Shown: positions 1 to 9,207 of the stretch, piece by piece
Layout: each line of letters begins with the position of its first letter
Position numbering within the stretch: position 1 is the first letter of the stretch
Assembly: GCF_000717745.1 (NCBI RefSeq)
Contig: NZ_JOBH01000003.1
Location: 248,001 to 312,000 of the forward strand
DNA length: 64,000 bases
Direction: 5' to 3'
Source of the DNA: Streptomyces violens
GTDB lineage: Bacteria > Actinomycetota > Actinomycetes > Streptomycetales > Streptomycetaceae
Position numbers and translations under genes: made by a program
The notes under the pieces: generated by a model
The model's database searches: none
Seen by the model: the letters and a program-made list of their open reading frames with translations, nothing else
What the model was told of the DNA's origin: nothing

Positions 1-1
1 G

Positions 2-724
2 CCGCGCCATGCGGTCGTGCTCGCCCCCGTCATGGCCCGCTGGGACCAGGGCGCGTTCTTCCGGCAGGCCGCCGAGCCGCTGCTCGCCACCGGGCACCGG
101 GTGACGATCCACGACACCCTGTCCCTGCTGCGCGCCGGCGACGACCTCAAGGCGCTCGCGAACCGCTGGGCCCACCACCTCGAACAGGACGCCGCACCTG
201 ACGTGTTGGCAGGAAACGCCCTGGGCGGCGCGATCGTCCAGACCCTGCTCGACCGGGAGTGGACCCACCGCGCCAAGGTCCTGCTGCTCTCCGGCCCCAC
301 GGTGGCCGACGAGGAGCTGAACGCCGAGCTGGAGCGGATCGCCGCCGCGGTCGGCGCCGAGGGCCTGGCCGCGGCGCTGCGCCTGCTGGAGGAGGCCGTC
401 CGCGGGCCCGGCGCCGTGCCGCGGCCGGACAGCGGGCCCGAAGAGCCGTGGCCCGGCGATGAGTCGGCCGGACGGCGGCTCGCCACCGGCCTGCGGCTGC
501 TGCGCGACGCCGGCGCGCGGGAGCCCGTCCGGAGCTTCCCCGGACCGCTGCTGCACGTGTACGGCGAACAGTCCCTGCTCGTCCGGCGCAGGCATCTGGC
601 CACCGGGCCGCTGCCCACGCACCGCCTCGCGGGCATCCCCGGAGCCGGGATGCGCCCGCACGCCGACCAGCCCGGTCTCACCAACGAGGCCGTCGCCCGC
701 TTCCTGGGAGCTGAAGAGACATGA
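2..724 (+). CDS. Alpha/beta hydrolase-like protein, 5' end outside window
   Basis: The reading frame is open to the window edge, so the true start lies upstream; the first internal start is a GTG at 17. The protein looks like an alpha/beta hydrolase: a strand reading HAVVLAP near the N-terminus, a nucleophile-elbow-like AGNALGG, a late strand LLHVYGE and a C-terminal PHADQPG where the catalytic His would sit. The elbow reads G-N-A-L-G-G, so the usual Ser is Ala, and hydrolase activity by the normal mechanism is doubtful. The stop overlaps the next start by four bases (ATGA), which implies translational coupling. The substrate is not predictable. Confidence 0.6.
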   Translation, partial: PRHAVVLAPVMARWDQGAFFRQAAEPLLATGHRVTIHDTLSLLRAGDDLKALANRWAHHLEQDAAPDVLAGNALGGAIVQTLLDREWTHRAKVLLLSGPTVADEELNAELERIAAAVGAEGLAAALRLLEEAVRGPGAVPRPDSGPEEPWPGDESAGRRLATGLRLLRDAGAREPVRSFPGPLLHVYGEQSLLVRRRHLATGPLPTHRLAGIPGAGMRPHADQPGLTNEAVARFLGAEET

Positions 725-2934
725 ACCGCAAGACCGTCGCAGTCCTGCCAGGCGACGGAATCGGGCCGGAGGTCCTCGACGCCGCGCTGCCGGTGATCGA
801 GGCCCTCGGCCTGCCCATCGACCTGGAATTCGGTGCCATCGGCTGGGAGTGCTGGCGCACCGAGGGCACGCCCGTACCCGACCGCACCTGGGACCTGATC
901 GGCCGCAGCGATGCCGTACTGCTCGGCGCCACCACCAGCAAGCCGCGCCGCGAGGCACTGGCCGAGCTGGACCCCGCGCTGCGCGCCGGCGACTCGCGGT
1001 ACATCTCGCCCATCATCCAGCTCCGCCAGCGCCTGGACCTGTACGCCAACCTCCGCCCCGTGGAGAACTACCTCGGCGGCGGCACGCCGTACCGCTTCTG
1101 CGTGGTCCGCGAGAACACCGAGGGGCTGTACGCGGGCCTGGACTGGAACCACGTACCGGACGAGATGTGGCCGCTGGTCGCCGAGCACCCCAACGCCCGG
1201 CGCAGCGGCAGGGCCGGCTCGACCGCGAGCATCCGGCTGCAGACCGCGCACGGCCTGGACCGCATCCTGCGGTTCGCCTTCGAGACCGCCCGCGGCCACG
1301 GCTACGAGCGGGTCACCCTCGCCGACAAGCCCAACGTCCTGCGGGCCTCCAGCGCGTACGTCCTGGAGCGCCTTGAGGCGATCGGCGCCGACTATCCGGA
1401 GATCCCGTACGAGGTCCTGAACGTGGACGCGGTCGCGCTGTGGATGGCGCGCCGCCCGGAGCGCTTCGGCGTGATCGTCGCCGAGAACATGTTCGGCGAC
1501 ATCCTCTCCGACCTCGGCGGCGGCGTGATGGGCGGCCTGGGCCTGTCGCCCAGCGCCAACATCGGCGAGCACGGCAACTACTTCGAGCCGGTGCACGGCA
1601 GCGCCCCGGCGATGGCCGGACGGCAGCGCGCCAACCCCACCGCCGCGTTCCTCACCATCGGCCTGATGCTGGAGCACCTCGGCTTCCGGGACGCGGCGGG
1701 CAGCATCCAGGACGCCGTACGGCACGTCACCCGCCGCCGCGACCGGGTCACGTACGACCTGGGCGGCTCGGCCACCACCGCCGAGGCCGCCGCGGCGGTC
1801 CTCGACGCCTGCCGCGACGTGCCGCACACCCCCACCGCCGCCGTCGTCACCATCGGCGACGAGCTGCTGCGCGGCGACCTGGAGGACTCCAACGCGGGCA
1901 ACGCCTCCCGGATGCTGGGCGAGCGCGGCATCCCGGTCCGCGTACGCCACACCATCGGCGACGACGAGGCCACCATCGCCGACGCCATCCGGCCCTCGCT
2001 CGGCCGCGACGACGTCGTCGTGGTCATGGGCGGACTCGGCCCCACCTCCGACGACGTGACCCGCAGCGCCGTCGCCCGCGCGCTCGGCCGCCCGCTGGTC
2101 CACCGCGAGGAGGCCTGGCAGGGGGTGGTGGAACGCCTCACCCGCTTCGGCGTCGCCGTCCACGAGGACAACCGCCGCCAGGCGCTGTTCGCCGAGGGCG
2201 CCGAGCTGCTGCCGAACGCCAACGGCACCGCCTGGGGCTGCCGGGCCGACGCCCAGGGCAGCACCGTGATCATGCTGCCCGGCCCGCCGCGGGAATGTCT
2301 GCCGATGCTGGCGGACGTGCTGCGCGACGGGCTGCGGCACATTCCCGAGCCGCCCGCGACGACCACCGTCTTCCGCCGCACCCTCGGCATCATCGAGGCG
2401 GACGCGGCGGCGCTGGTCGACGAGCTGGTACGGGAGAGCGGGGTGCCGGTGAAGCCCGCATACCGCTGGCACTACCCGTACGTCGACATCCGGCTCGGCT
2501 GCCCGCCCGAGGCCGCGGACGAGCTGGCCAAGCGCCTGGACGCGGCGCTGGCCGGATACACCGTCACCGACCAGGACCGCACAGCCGTACAGGAGCTGGC
2601 CCTGCTGCTGGACGAGCGGGGGCTCGTGCTGGACCTCGACGACCGGCTGACCGACGGGGCCTTCGCCACCGAGCTGGCCCGCGAACGCGACACCAGCGAG
2701 GGCTCGGCCGCGCTGCACGTCGCCCTGTCGGGCGCCTGGGACGGCGGGGACCGTACGACCTACACCGGCACCATCGCCCTGACCTGCACGGTCCGGGACG
2801 CGTCCGGCGAGCACACCGCACGGCTGACCGTGCCCAACCGCGGTGCCGAAGTGACCACGTACGTCACCCAGTTCGCCGCCTGGTCCGCCGCCCGCCACCT
2901 CACAGGGCGTCACCTCACGGAGGAATCCGCATGA
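721..2934 (+). CDS. Isopropylmalate/tartrate dehydrogenase-like domain fused to a CinA-like domain
   Basis: A 737-residue fusion. Residues 1-365 are an isocitrate/isopropylmalate-family decarboxylating dehydrogenase: VLPGDGIGPEV at the N-terminus, VRENTEGLYAG, VDAVALWM, ENMFGDILSDL and EPVHGSAP are the family's NAD and metal/substrate motifs. Residues from about 372 start a CinA (COG1058) molybdopterin-binding-fold domain (VVTIGDELLRGDLEDSN, MGGLGPTSDD, MLPGPPREC). The last ~120 residues resemble the CinA C-terminal PncC amidohydrolase (TYTGTIAL) but carry DRLTDG where ESCTGG is expected, so the catalytic Ser is absent. The gene overlaps both neighbours by four bases. The dehydrogenase substrate (tartrate- or malate-like) is inferred from the family only. 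Confidence 0.85.
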   Translation: MNRKTVAVLPGDGIGPEVLDAALPVIEALGLPIDLEFGAIGWECWRTEGTPVPDRTWDLIGRSDAVLLGATTSKPRREALAELDPALRAGDSRYISPIIQLRQRLDLYANLRPVENYLGGGTPYRFCVVRENTEGLYAGLDWNHVPDEMWPLVAEHPNARRSGRAGSTASIRLQTAHGLDRILRFAFETARGHGYERVTLADKPNVLRASSAYVLERLEAIGADYPEIPYEVLNVDAVALWMARRPERFGVIVAENMFGDILSDLGGGVMGGLGLSPSANIGEHGNYFEPVHGSAPAMAGRQRANPTAAFLTIGLMLEHLGFRDAAGSIQDAVRHVTRRRDRVTYDLGGSATTAEAAAAVLDACRDVPHTPTAAVVTIGDELLRGDLEDSNAGNASRMLGERGIPVRVRHTIGDDEATIADAIRPSLGRDDVVVVMGGLGPTSDDVTRSAVARALGRPLVHREEAWQGVVERLTRFGVAVHEDNRRQALFAEGAELLPNANGTAWGCRADAQGSTVIMLPGPPRECLPMLADVLRDGLRHIPEPPATTTVFRRTLGIIEADAAALVDELVRESGVPVKPAYRWHYPYVDIRLGCPPEAADELAKRLDAALAGYTVTDQDRTAVQELALLLDERGLVLDLDDRLTDGAFATELARERDTSEGSAALHVALSGAWDGGDRTTYTGTIALTCTVRDASGEHTARLTVPNRGAEVTTYVTQFAAWSAARHLTGRHLTEESA

Positions 2935-3623
2935 CCACCGCCACCGCCACCGCCACCCAGGCCCTGCGCGAGCGGCTGTCCCGCCTGGACACCGCCGCGC
3001 TCTCCGACGCCATGGACAGCCTGCGCACCCCGCCGTGCGTGCTGCCCGGCATCCGGCCGCGCACCCCCGGCACCGTCGCCTGCGGACCCGCCTTCACCGT
3101 CCGCTACCGGTCCATCGACGACACCTCCACCTTCCACAACGCCGCCAACTACATCGACGACGTACCGACCGGCTCGGTCGTCGTCGTGGACAACGGCGGC
3201 AGCCTCGAATGCACCAACTGGGGCTCCCTGCTCACCGCCGTCGCCCTGCACCGTGGCATCTCCGGCACGGTCGTACACGGCTCGGTGCGGGACGTGAAGG
3301 AGAGCCGCGCCGCCGGATACCCGCTGTTCAGCGCGGGTGTGACGATGGTCAGCGCCAAAAACCGAGCGGTCCTGGACCGCACCGGCACCGAGGTCGACAT
3401 CGCCGGTACGCGCGTCGCACCCGGCGACTGGATCGTCGCCGACGACAACGGCGCGCTGCGCATACCGGCCGCCCTGATCGAAGAGGTCGTCCGCCGCGCC
3501 GAGGCCGTGGAGCGTACGGAGTCCCGTATCCGCGAGGCCGCGCTCGGCGGCAGCCGGCTGGACGAGGCGCGGGCCCGCTTCGGGTACGCGCGCCCGTGGG
3601 AGGACGGGGACGCGCGTGGTTGA
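2931..3623 (+). CDS. RraA-family protein (HMG aldolase/oxaloacetate decarboxylase-like)
   Basis: A 230-residue RraA-like protein. This fold includes RNase E inhibitors and class II 4-hydroxy-4-methyl-2-oxoglutarate/oxaloacetate aldolases. The aldolase-type Arg-Asp pair is present as VHGSVRD (R120, D121), about 21 residues after the Gly of NWGSL, which fits the metal-dependent aldolase group better than an RNase regulator. It starts at the ATG overlapping the previous stop (ATGA), with GGAGG ten bases upstream. Next to a 2-hydroxyacid-type dehydrogenase, cleavage or decarboxylation of a keto acid in the same pathway is a reasonable inference. Its stop overlaps the next start by eight bases. 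Confidence 0.82.
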   Translation: MTTATATATQALRERLSRLDTAALSDAMDSLRTPPCVLPGIRPRTPGTVACGPAFTVRYRSIDDTSTFHNAANYIDDVPTGSVVVVDNGGSLECTNWGSLLTAVALHRGISGTVVHGSVRDVKESRAAGYPLFSAGVTMVSAKNRAVLDRTGTEVDIAGTRVAPGDWIVADDNGALRIPAALIEEVVRRAEAVERTESRIREAALGGSRLDEARARFGYARPWEDGDARG

Positions 3624-4470
3624 CGTCACCGGGGCTCGCTTCATCGACGTCCACTACCACGTCGGCCCGGACGCCTACGTGCGTCGCCACACCGCCGCGA
3701 GCGCCGGTGCGGTCTACGCCGAGCACGGCGGCTGGGTCGTCCTGAAGAACCACCTCGGCTCGACCGCCGCCCAGGCGTGGGAGGCCCGTCAGCAGGGCCT
3801 GCCGGTCTCCGGCTCGATCGTGCTCAACGACCTGGCCGGCGGGTTCGACCCGAGGGCCGTGGAGCAGGCCGTCATCCAGCACGGCGAGGACAGCGGCCTG
3901 CGGCTGATCGTCCACCTGCCCACGGTCACCGGGCGCACCCACCGCAGCCGGCTGGCCCGTACGCCCTCCCATCCGCTGCTGGGTGACGGACAGCGCCCGC
4001 TGACCGTCACCGACGACAGCCGGAAGCTCCGCCCGGAGGTGCGCGAACTGCTGCGCGCCGCCCGGGACCTGCCCGTCGTCATCTCCACCGGCCACGCGGA
4101 CGGCCACGAGGTGCGACTGCTGGTCGAGGAGGCCGTACGGCTGGACCTGCGGCTGATGCTCAACCAGCCCGCCAACCCGATGACCGGCCTGACCTGCAAG
4201 GACCTGGTCGAGGTAGCCGTGGCCGAGCAGGTCTGGACCGAACAGACCGCACTCACCTACCTCCTCGAATACCAGGACTGGGACGACTTCGCCGATGTCC
4301 TCTCCCTCCTCCCGAGGACGGTCTACAGCTCCGACCTCGGCCAGCCGACCCAGATGGACATCGCACCCTGGCTGACGGCCAGTCAGGCGTGGTTCGGCCG
4401 GGCCGGGCTGACCCCGGAACGGATCGACGAGGTCACGCGCGCCACGCCGCTGGAGATGCTGAGGCTGTGA
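3616..4470 (+). CDS. DUF6282-type metal-dependent amidohydrolase
   Basis: A 284-residue protein resembling the amidohydrolase-superfamily group annotated as DUF6282. Putative metal ligands are the two His of FIDVHYHVGPD near the N-terminus, His in VVISTGHADGHEV and Asp in YSSDLGQ near the C-terminus. It starts with GTG inside the end of the RraA gene. As last member of the coupled four-gene run it probably hydrolyses a ring or amide bond in the same pathway, but no substrate can be named. Downstream the operon gives way to decayed sequence, so any original following gene may have been lost to the insertion there. Confidence 0.75.
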   Translation: MVDVTGARFIDVHYHVGPDAYVRRHTAASAGAVYAEHGGWVVLKNHLGSTAAQAWEARQQGLPVSGSIVLNDLAGGFDPRAVEQAVIQHGEDSGLRLIVHLPTVTGRTHRSRLARTPSHPLLGDGQRPLTVTDDSRKLRPEVRELLRAARDLPVVISTGHADGHEVRLLVEEAVRLDLRLMLNQPANPMTGLTCKDLVEVAVAEQVWTEQTALTYLLEYQDWDDFADVLSLLPRTVYSSDLGQPTQMDIAPWLTASQAWFGRAGLTPERIDEVTRATPLEMLRL

Positions 4471-4534
4471 CCACGCCGTCGGCCCTGCTGCTCTCCCTGC
4501 CCCTCGTGCGCACCGCATGCTGGGCGGGGGAGCC

Positions 4535-4818
4535 AGGTCCTGCGGTATTGCCAGCCGCCCGGTACGGGGCGACCCTGAATCCCGTGCAGCGACGGGTGCA
4601 GCGGGGAGGGAGCGACAGCCATGACACGGATGCTTGTCCGGGACAGCCTGGTCATCACCGCCGCCGACGAGAGCCACGCAAACATCCTGGCTGCAGGAGA
4701 GATTGAGCTCGTTCAGGAGTCCCGTTGGCCAAAGGTGACCAGGGATTTCCTGGCGGGTGACGCACCGAATACGGGGAACGCGCCGCACACGGCGACATGA
4801 TGCCCGGCCGGCGAGTAG
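4535..4818 (+). repeat. Left copy of direct repeat flanking the accessory island (hydantoinase 5' remnant)
   Basis: The first ~110 bases (leader, ribosome binding site and first eight codons of a hydantoinase-like gene) match 17314-17424 almost base for base; I count two differences in the 80-base leader. The match resumes less closely from about 4723 (motif GTTGGCCAAAGGTGACCAGG) after 79 bases that the right copy lacks. Together the copies bracket the NACHT and Rhs genes. Confidence 0.75.
4621..4710 (+). pseudogene. N-terminal remnant of a dihydropyrimidinase/hydantoinase gene
   Basis: The ATG at 4621 with GGGAGGG upstream opens a peptide containing LVITAADESHANIL, which aligns with LVITAADEVHADVL at residues 10-23 of the intact hydantoinase at 17577. 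Similarity stops after about 25 codons and the metal-binding core is missing, so this is a fragment. Its leader is repeated at 17314. Confidence 0.65.
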
Positions 4819-4879
4819 CTCCCTGACTCGGCTGCGGAGATCGGTGGCTCCGGGGGCGGGAAGGGCGGTGTAGCGGCGC

Positions 4880-5200
4880 GCATACTCGGGCCAGAGCGTT
4901 CCCAGGATGAGCCATGAGGACGACGTCGATGACGAGCCGTGATGAGCGCTCCGGTGCGTAAGTTGATGAACCGCGGGGCGAGGTTGGCGAATCGCACGCA
5001 GGTGAGACGACGTTCGCGGCGATGTTGACCGGGAGCGTCGCCTTAAAGGCGGTGACAGGGGCGAACAAGAGGCCGAAGGCCTTGTCGGTCTTGATGGCCA
5101 GCTCGCCCCGGTCCCAGATCGCCGCACCGTAGGCATGCTGCGAGTCCGCCGTTACGAGGGCGGACAGCAGAGGGAACAGCGCCATGGTCGCGGGCAGGCA
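4880..5200 (-). pseudogene. Decayed NCS1 nucleobase permease fragment
   Basis: Read on the minus strand from about 5200, one frame gives ALFPLLSALVT, AAIWDRG, AFGLLFAPVT and VNIAANVVSP. These align with residues ~297-358 of the intact permease at 20047 (ALLSVLVT, VPIWDPV, VFGLLFALVT, VNIAANVVSP). Near 5000 the match jumps frame to FANLAPRFINLRTGALIT, matching LANLAPRFLTFRSGALIT, which fits a single-base deletion. No complete reading frame survives. Orientation is opposite to the intact permease. Confidence 0.7.
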
Positions 5201-5392
5201 ATCCGCATCGACGCCCCCTTCGTCATCCGGCCGAGAGTACGCGGGCTGAGTCCGAATGGGCGGCGGCGCATCAAGCGCACAACCGACAGCACCCCTACGA
5301 GTTCCAACTCGTATGTGCATTGGCGCGGCAGGGGTTGATGGGACGCGAAGGTAGTCAGGTGGCCTTACGCTGACTGGTGGCGTTGAGAGGCG

Positions 5393-8300
5393 ATGAATCG
5401 ACGCGTCGGTGATGCGGCGGTGAACACGGGGTGGGCGATGAGCGGCGGTGCTGGCGCGGTGCAGGGCAGGTACCTGTACGAGCGGCTATCAGACAAGGAC
5501 TTCCAGCGACTGTGCGGAGCTCTGCTCGCCCGTCAGTACTCGGGGGTTCGTTGCTATCCGGTGGGCCACTCCGACGGTGGCCGCGATATCACCCATGAGA
5601 GCGCTGAGGGTCTGGTGGTTTACCAGGTCAAGTGGACCAGCAAGCCCGAGCAGGACCCGGTGGCCTGGCTGAAGGCCGCGATCGCCGGGGAGGCGGACAG
5701 CATCCGTCGCCTGGTGGCGAAAGGTGCGAGCGAGTACTGCTTGGTCACGTCGGTGGCGGGTACAGCGGTGCCTGAAAAGGGCATGATGGACCGACTCGAC
5801 GTCGAACTGCGTGCGTATGAGGAAGTCTTCGGCATACCCATGCGGGTGTGGTGGCGCTCCGACGTGGACGCGCGGGTGGATACCGCACCCGCCGAACTCA
5901 AGTGGTCCTACCTCGACATGCTGGCCGGGCACGACTTGGCGCGCTACTTTACCGAGGCATCTGGCGGCGCCGCTGAGGAGAAGGCGTTGCGTTCCCTCGT
6001 GCGGAAGGTCGTAGCCGCGCAGTGGGAGGAGGATGCCAAGACCAAGTTCAAGCAGATCGATCTGACCGACCACAATCTTGACGACTTGTTCGTCGACGTG
6101 GATGCCGTCCGTCTGGCGCCTTGTGGGACAGGGCCGCGGGACGAGGATCCAGGCCAGGGGCAGCTTGTCGATGAGCGCCCGTTCATCGAGGCACCGTCTC
6201 CGCGTCACCTTTTCGACGAGCGTTCTGAGGAACTGGGAGGTGCCGCCGCATATCTGCTCGCCGCACACGTGCCATTTACGCTCGTACGAGGGGCGCCGGG
6301 CCAGGGCAAGTCCACGCTCGGCCAGTACGTGTGCCAGCGGCACCGCGACGCGTATGTGCGGGGCGCGGCAGCGCCGGAACATGTCCCCGGGCAACGCCTG
6401 CCTCTGCGTGTCGACCTGCGGGACTACTCGGCCTGGCTCGTCGGATATGACCCGTTGGGTCGCGGCGAGCGGGTCCTCCAGCCGAGCCCGCGCACGTGCG
6501 GCGGACTCGAGGAGTTCCTCGCATACCTGCTGACCGCGTACAGCGGCGGGCTGCCCGCCGACGCCGCCACGGTGTACAGCCTCCTGGATCGCTTTCCCGT
6601 CATCCTCGTCCTCGATGGACTGGACGAGGTCGCGAGCAAGAAAACACGGCAGCGCGTCGTGGAAGAAATCGACGGCTTCGCCGCCCGCCTGCGCACCGCC
6701 CGCGATGCGCAGCTGGTCGTCACCACCCGTCCCAACGCCGGCGACCTCGCCGAGCCGTCGCTGCGGCTCTTCGAGGTGATCTCGCTGTCCCGGCTCAGCC
6801 GTGAGCTGCAGGACGAGTACTTCGGCAAGTGGGTACATGCGCGCGCCCTCCCGGACCGAGAACGCACCGCCCTCAGGCAGACCTTCCAGCTGCGCTCCAC
6901 AGAGCCGCACATCGCTCAACTTTCCGACAACCCCATGCAGTTGTCGATCTTGTTGTATCTGATGCGGAAGCGTACGGACTCAGTCCCCAGGGACATGACG
7001 GGTCTGTACACCTCCTACCTGGAGATCTTCCTCGACCGGGAGGCCGAGAAGTCGGCGACGGTGGCGAAACACCGGGACGACCTGAAGGAGGTGACCGCCT
7101 ATTTGGGCTGGCACTTGCAAGCGCGCGCCGAAGCCGACGCCGAGAACGGGCGGATGACCGCCAAGGATCTCCAGAAGGCCATCTGGGGCTACCTGTTCGA
7201 AGTGGAGAAGGATCAGTCACTGTTCAAGGAGCTCTTCACCGGAGCCACCGACCGTGTCTGGGCGCTGACGGCGAAGACGCAGGGCACCTTCGAGTTCGAC
7301 GTGCAACCAATGCGCGAGTACTTCGCGGCCCGCTTCCTGCGCGAGTTCGCCGGTGCCGATCGGCGGAGCTTCGACAGCGGTGAGGTGCTGCGGGAGCTGG
7401 TACGGCGCGCCTACTGGCTGAACACCTGCCGGTTCTACGCGGGGTTCGCCAACCCCAACGAACTCGCGGGCATGCTGGAGGACCTGGAGGCGGAGTTTCA
7501 GGCGGGTACCGCGCCGGAGCCGGTGCGCGCGGCGGCGTGGACCCTACTCGCCGACGGCGTGTTCAACGGGCGGGTACCGACACGTCGCCGGGCGGCGGGA
7601 CTCCTCGCCGACGATCTGAGCGTGCGGCTGGTCACTGAATGGCTGCGGAACCGGTCTCTGCCCGAGCTGACCCCGGACCGTGGCGGCAGCGATCTCGCGC
7701 AGCGGCTCCTGGAGCGCGTGGCCGAACAACCGGAGTCTCGTGCGACGCCCGAGCGGGTGGGGCTGGCCGCCCGGATCTGCCGGGCCAAGGAGTTCAACGC
7801 CTGGTGGCGGCCGAAGATGCTTGACGCGGCCGGAGGTGAACACGAGGCCACATGGCTGTCCATCGCCGCAGCCACGCGCACCCCGTGGCTCGACACCGCC
7901 GACCTCGACCGTCTCGCCCTGTCTGACGACCGGGCGGCCGTCGCGGCCTTTGCGGCGGGGGCCAGGCCCGCGCCGCACTCCGCCATGGAGCAGCGGCTGC
8001 TCAGGGTCGTACTCGACGGACTTGCGTCCGAAGTCGCCATACCCCCCTGGCAGTCCTACCCGCACACGATTCTGGAGGCTCTGAACCCGCACCGTCTCCT
8101 GAGCCTGGCGACCCGGCGGCACGGTCGCGCTCGCTACCCCTGGTTGATCGGCCGGGAGGCCGTGGAGCGATTGACGTCCCGGGACGAGCGGTACGCGGTG
8201 CTGATGCGGGACGAACGCGATCCGGACACCACCGCCCCGTGGGGTGATCTGGCACGCGCCGTCAAAGAATTGTTCGGCCCGTGCTGGCTGGCCGCTGAGA

Positions 8301-9070
8301 TCGCCGTCAGCGGAGCGATCGCGGCCAGTTCGGACCGCGTGATCGCGGGTGACCTCACCCCCGGCTCTGAGGGCTTCGGCGACAATCCCGACTACGGGCG
8401 TCTCCTGCGGGACATCCATCACAACCGCTCGGAGACTTCTTGGTGGACGGATGTGTTCACGCGGTACGACGACAACCTGTCACGCGCTGTATGGGCCCTG
8501 TCTCTCGTAGCATGCGCGGACAGAGACGTCGTCGTCAGCCAGCTCGCCACCTTGGACCGCGCGGTCCGTCAGCTTTCCGGCAGCATGCTGCAGGCCCTGA
8601 TGACGAGCTCAAGCAGGCTCGGCCGCTTCAACATGCGTCGGCTGCCCCACGTGCTGGCCCACGCGGCGGACCACGAACTTGGCACCGTGACGCTGCTCAG
8701 CCACTTCACCATGTTCCACCGGAACGAGCGTCTTCGCCCCCTCAGTGACGCCACGCTCACCGACATGGCGCAGTTCGGCGAAGTGGCGTGGCCCGCGGTA
8801 CGCGAACTAACGGCCAGGATGGGGGAGCGGCCTTCGCAGGCTCTGATCGATGGACTCATCGCGCACGGACCTACCTCTCGGGGATTTGTGCGCCGCATGG
8901 TCCGCTTCGCGGTGAACCAGGAAGTCCGTGAGAGAGTCCTGGCCACCCCCTTCGACTTTCCCCGAGACTGGGTGCTGGCCGCGGCAGAGCAGACCGGCAC
9001 GGCGGCAGATGGCGGCATCTCCCGCTACCTAGAGCAAGTAGCCCGTGACAATCGCTGGTTCGCTCATTGA
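5393..9070 (+). CDS. NACHT-domain STAND NTPase with restriction-endonuclease-like N-terminus
   Basis: A 1225-residue protein, likely a cytoplasmic anti-phage or conflict effector. Residues 30-170 resemble an Mrr-type PD-(D/E)xK nuclease: FQRLCGALL helix, then GGRD (D65) and YQVKW (Q78, K80). A NACHT-type NTPase follows: Walker A GAPGQGKST (300-308), Walker B VILVLDGLDEV (403-413) and the TTRP sensor (444-447). The C-terminal ~600 residues are probably a helical sensor; I see no clear repeat unit. This layout matches bacterial Avs/bNACHT-type STANDs, where target recognition releases an N-terminal effector. The start is uncertain: ATG 5393 or ATG 5438. It is a single gene inside the repeat-bounded island, with no partner beside it. 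Confidence 0.85.
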   Translation: MNRRVGDAAVNTGWAMSGGAGAVQGRYLYERLSDKDFQRLCGALLARQYSGVRCYPVGHSDGGRDITHESAEGLVVYQVKWTSKPEQDPVAWLKAAIAGEADSIRRLVAKGASEYCLVTSVAGTAVPEKGMMDRLDVELRAYEEVFGIPMRVWWRSDVDARVDTAPAELKWSYLDMLAGHDLARYFTEASGGAAEEKALRSLVRKVVAAQWEEDAKTKFKQIDLTDHNLDDLFVDVDAVRLAPCGTGPRDEDPGQGQLVDERPFIEAPSPRHLFDERSEELGGAAAYLLAAHVPFTLVRGAPGQGKSTLGQYVCQRHRDAYVRGAAAPEHVPGQRLPLRVDLRDYSAWLVGYDPLGRGERVLQPSPRTCGGLEEFLAYLLTAYSGGLPADAATVYSLLDRFPVILVLDGLDEVASKKTRQRVVEEIDGFAARLRTARDAQLVVTTRPNAGDLAEPSLRLFEVISLSRLSRELQDEYFGKWVHARALPDRERTALRQTFQLRSTEPHIAQLSDNPMQLSILLYLMRKRTDSVPRDMTGLYTSYLEIFLDREAEKSATVAKHRDDLKEVTAYLGWHLQARAEADAENGRMTAKDLQKAIWGYLFEVEKDQSLFKELFTGATDRVWALTAKTQGTFEFDVQPMREYFAARFLREFAGADRRSFDSGEVLRELVRRAYWLNTCRFYAGFANPNELAGMLEDLEAEFQAGTAPEPVRAAAWTLLADGVFNGRVPTRRRAAGLLADDLSVRLVTEWLRNRSLPELTPDRGGSDLAQRLLERVAEQPESRATPERVGLAARICRAKEFNAWWRPKMLDAAGGEHEATWLSIAAATRTPWLDTADLDRLALSDDRAAVAAFAAGARPAPHSAMEQRLLRVVLDGLASEVAIPPWQSYPHTILEALNPHRLLSLATRRHGRARYPWLIGREAVERLTSRDERYAVLMRDERDPDTTAPWGDLARAVKELFGPCWLAAEIAVSGAIAASSDRVIAGDLTPGSEGFGDNPDYGRLLRDIHHNRSETSWWTDVFTRYDDNLSRAVWALSLVACADRDVVVSQLATLDRAVRQLSGSMLQALMTSSSRLGRFNMRRLPHVLAHAADHELGTVTLLSHFTMFHRNERLRPLSDATLTDMAQFGEVAWPAVRELTARMGERPSQALIDGLIAHGPTSRGFVRRMVRFAVNQEVRERVLATPFDFPRDWVLAAAEQTGTAADGGISRYLEQVARDNRWFAH

Positions 9071-9207
9071 CCTCGCCAGCACTCCCCCCTCGAGTCCGCG
9101 ACGCCCCGGTAGAAGGCTGTGTCCGCATGGCACTTTGACCCGCTCCGGGATCGGTGGAGGTTCAGGCCCGCTCTGGTCCGTTTCAGGCCTCAGTCGCCGG
9201 CGGGCGG

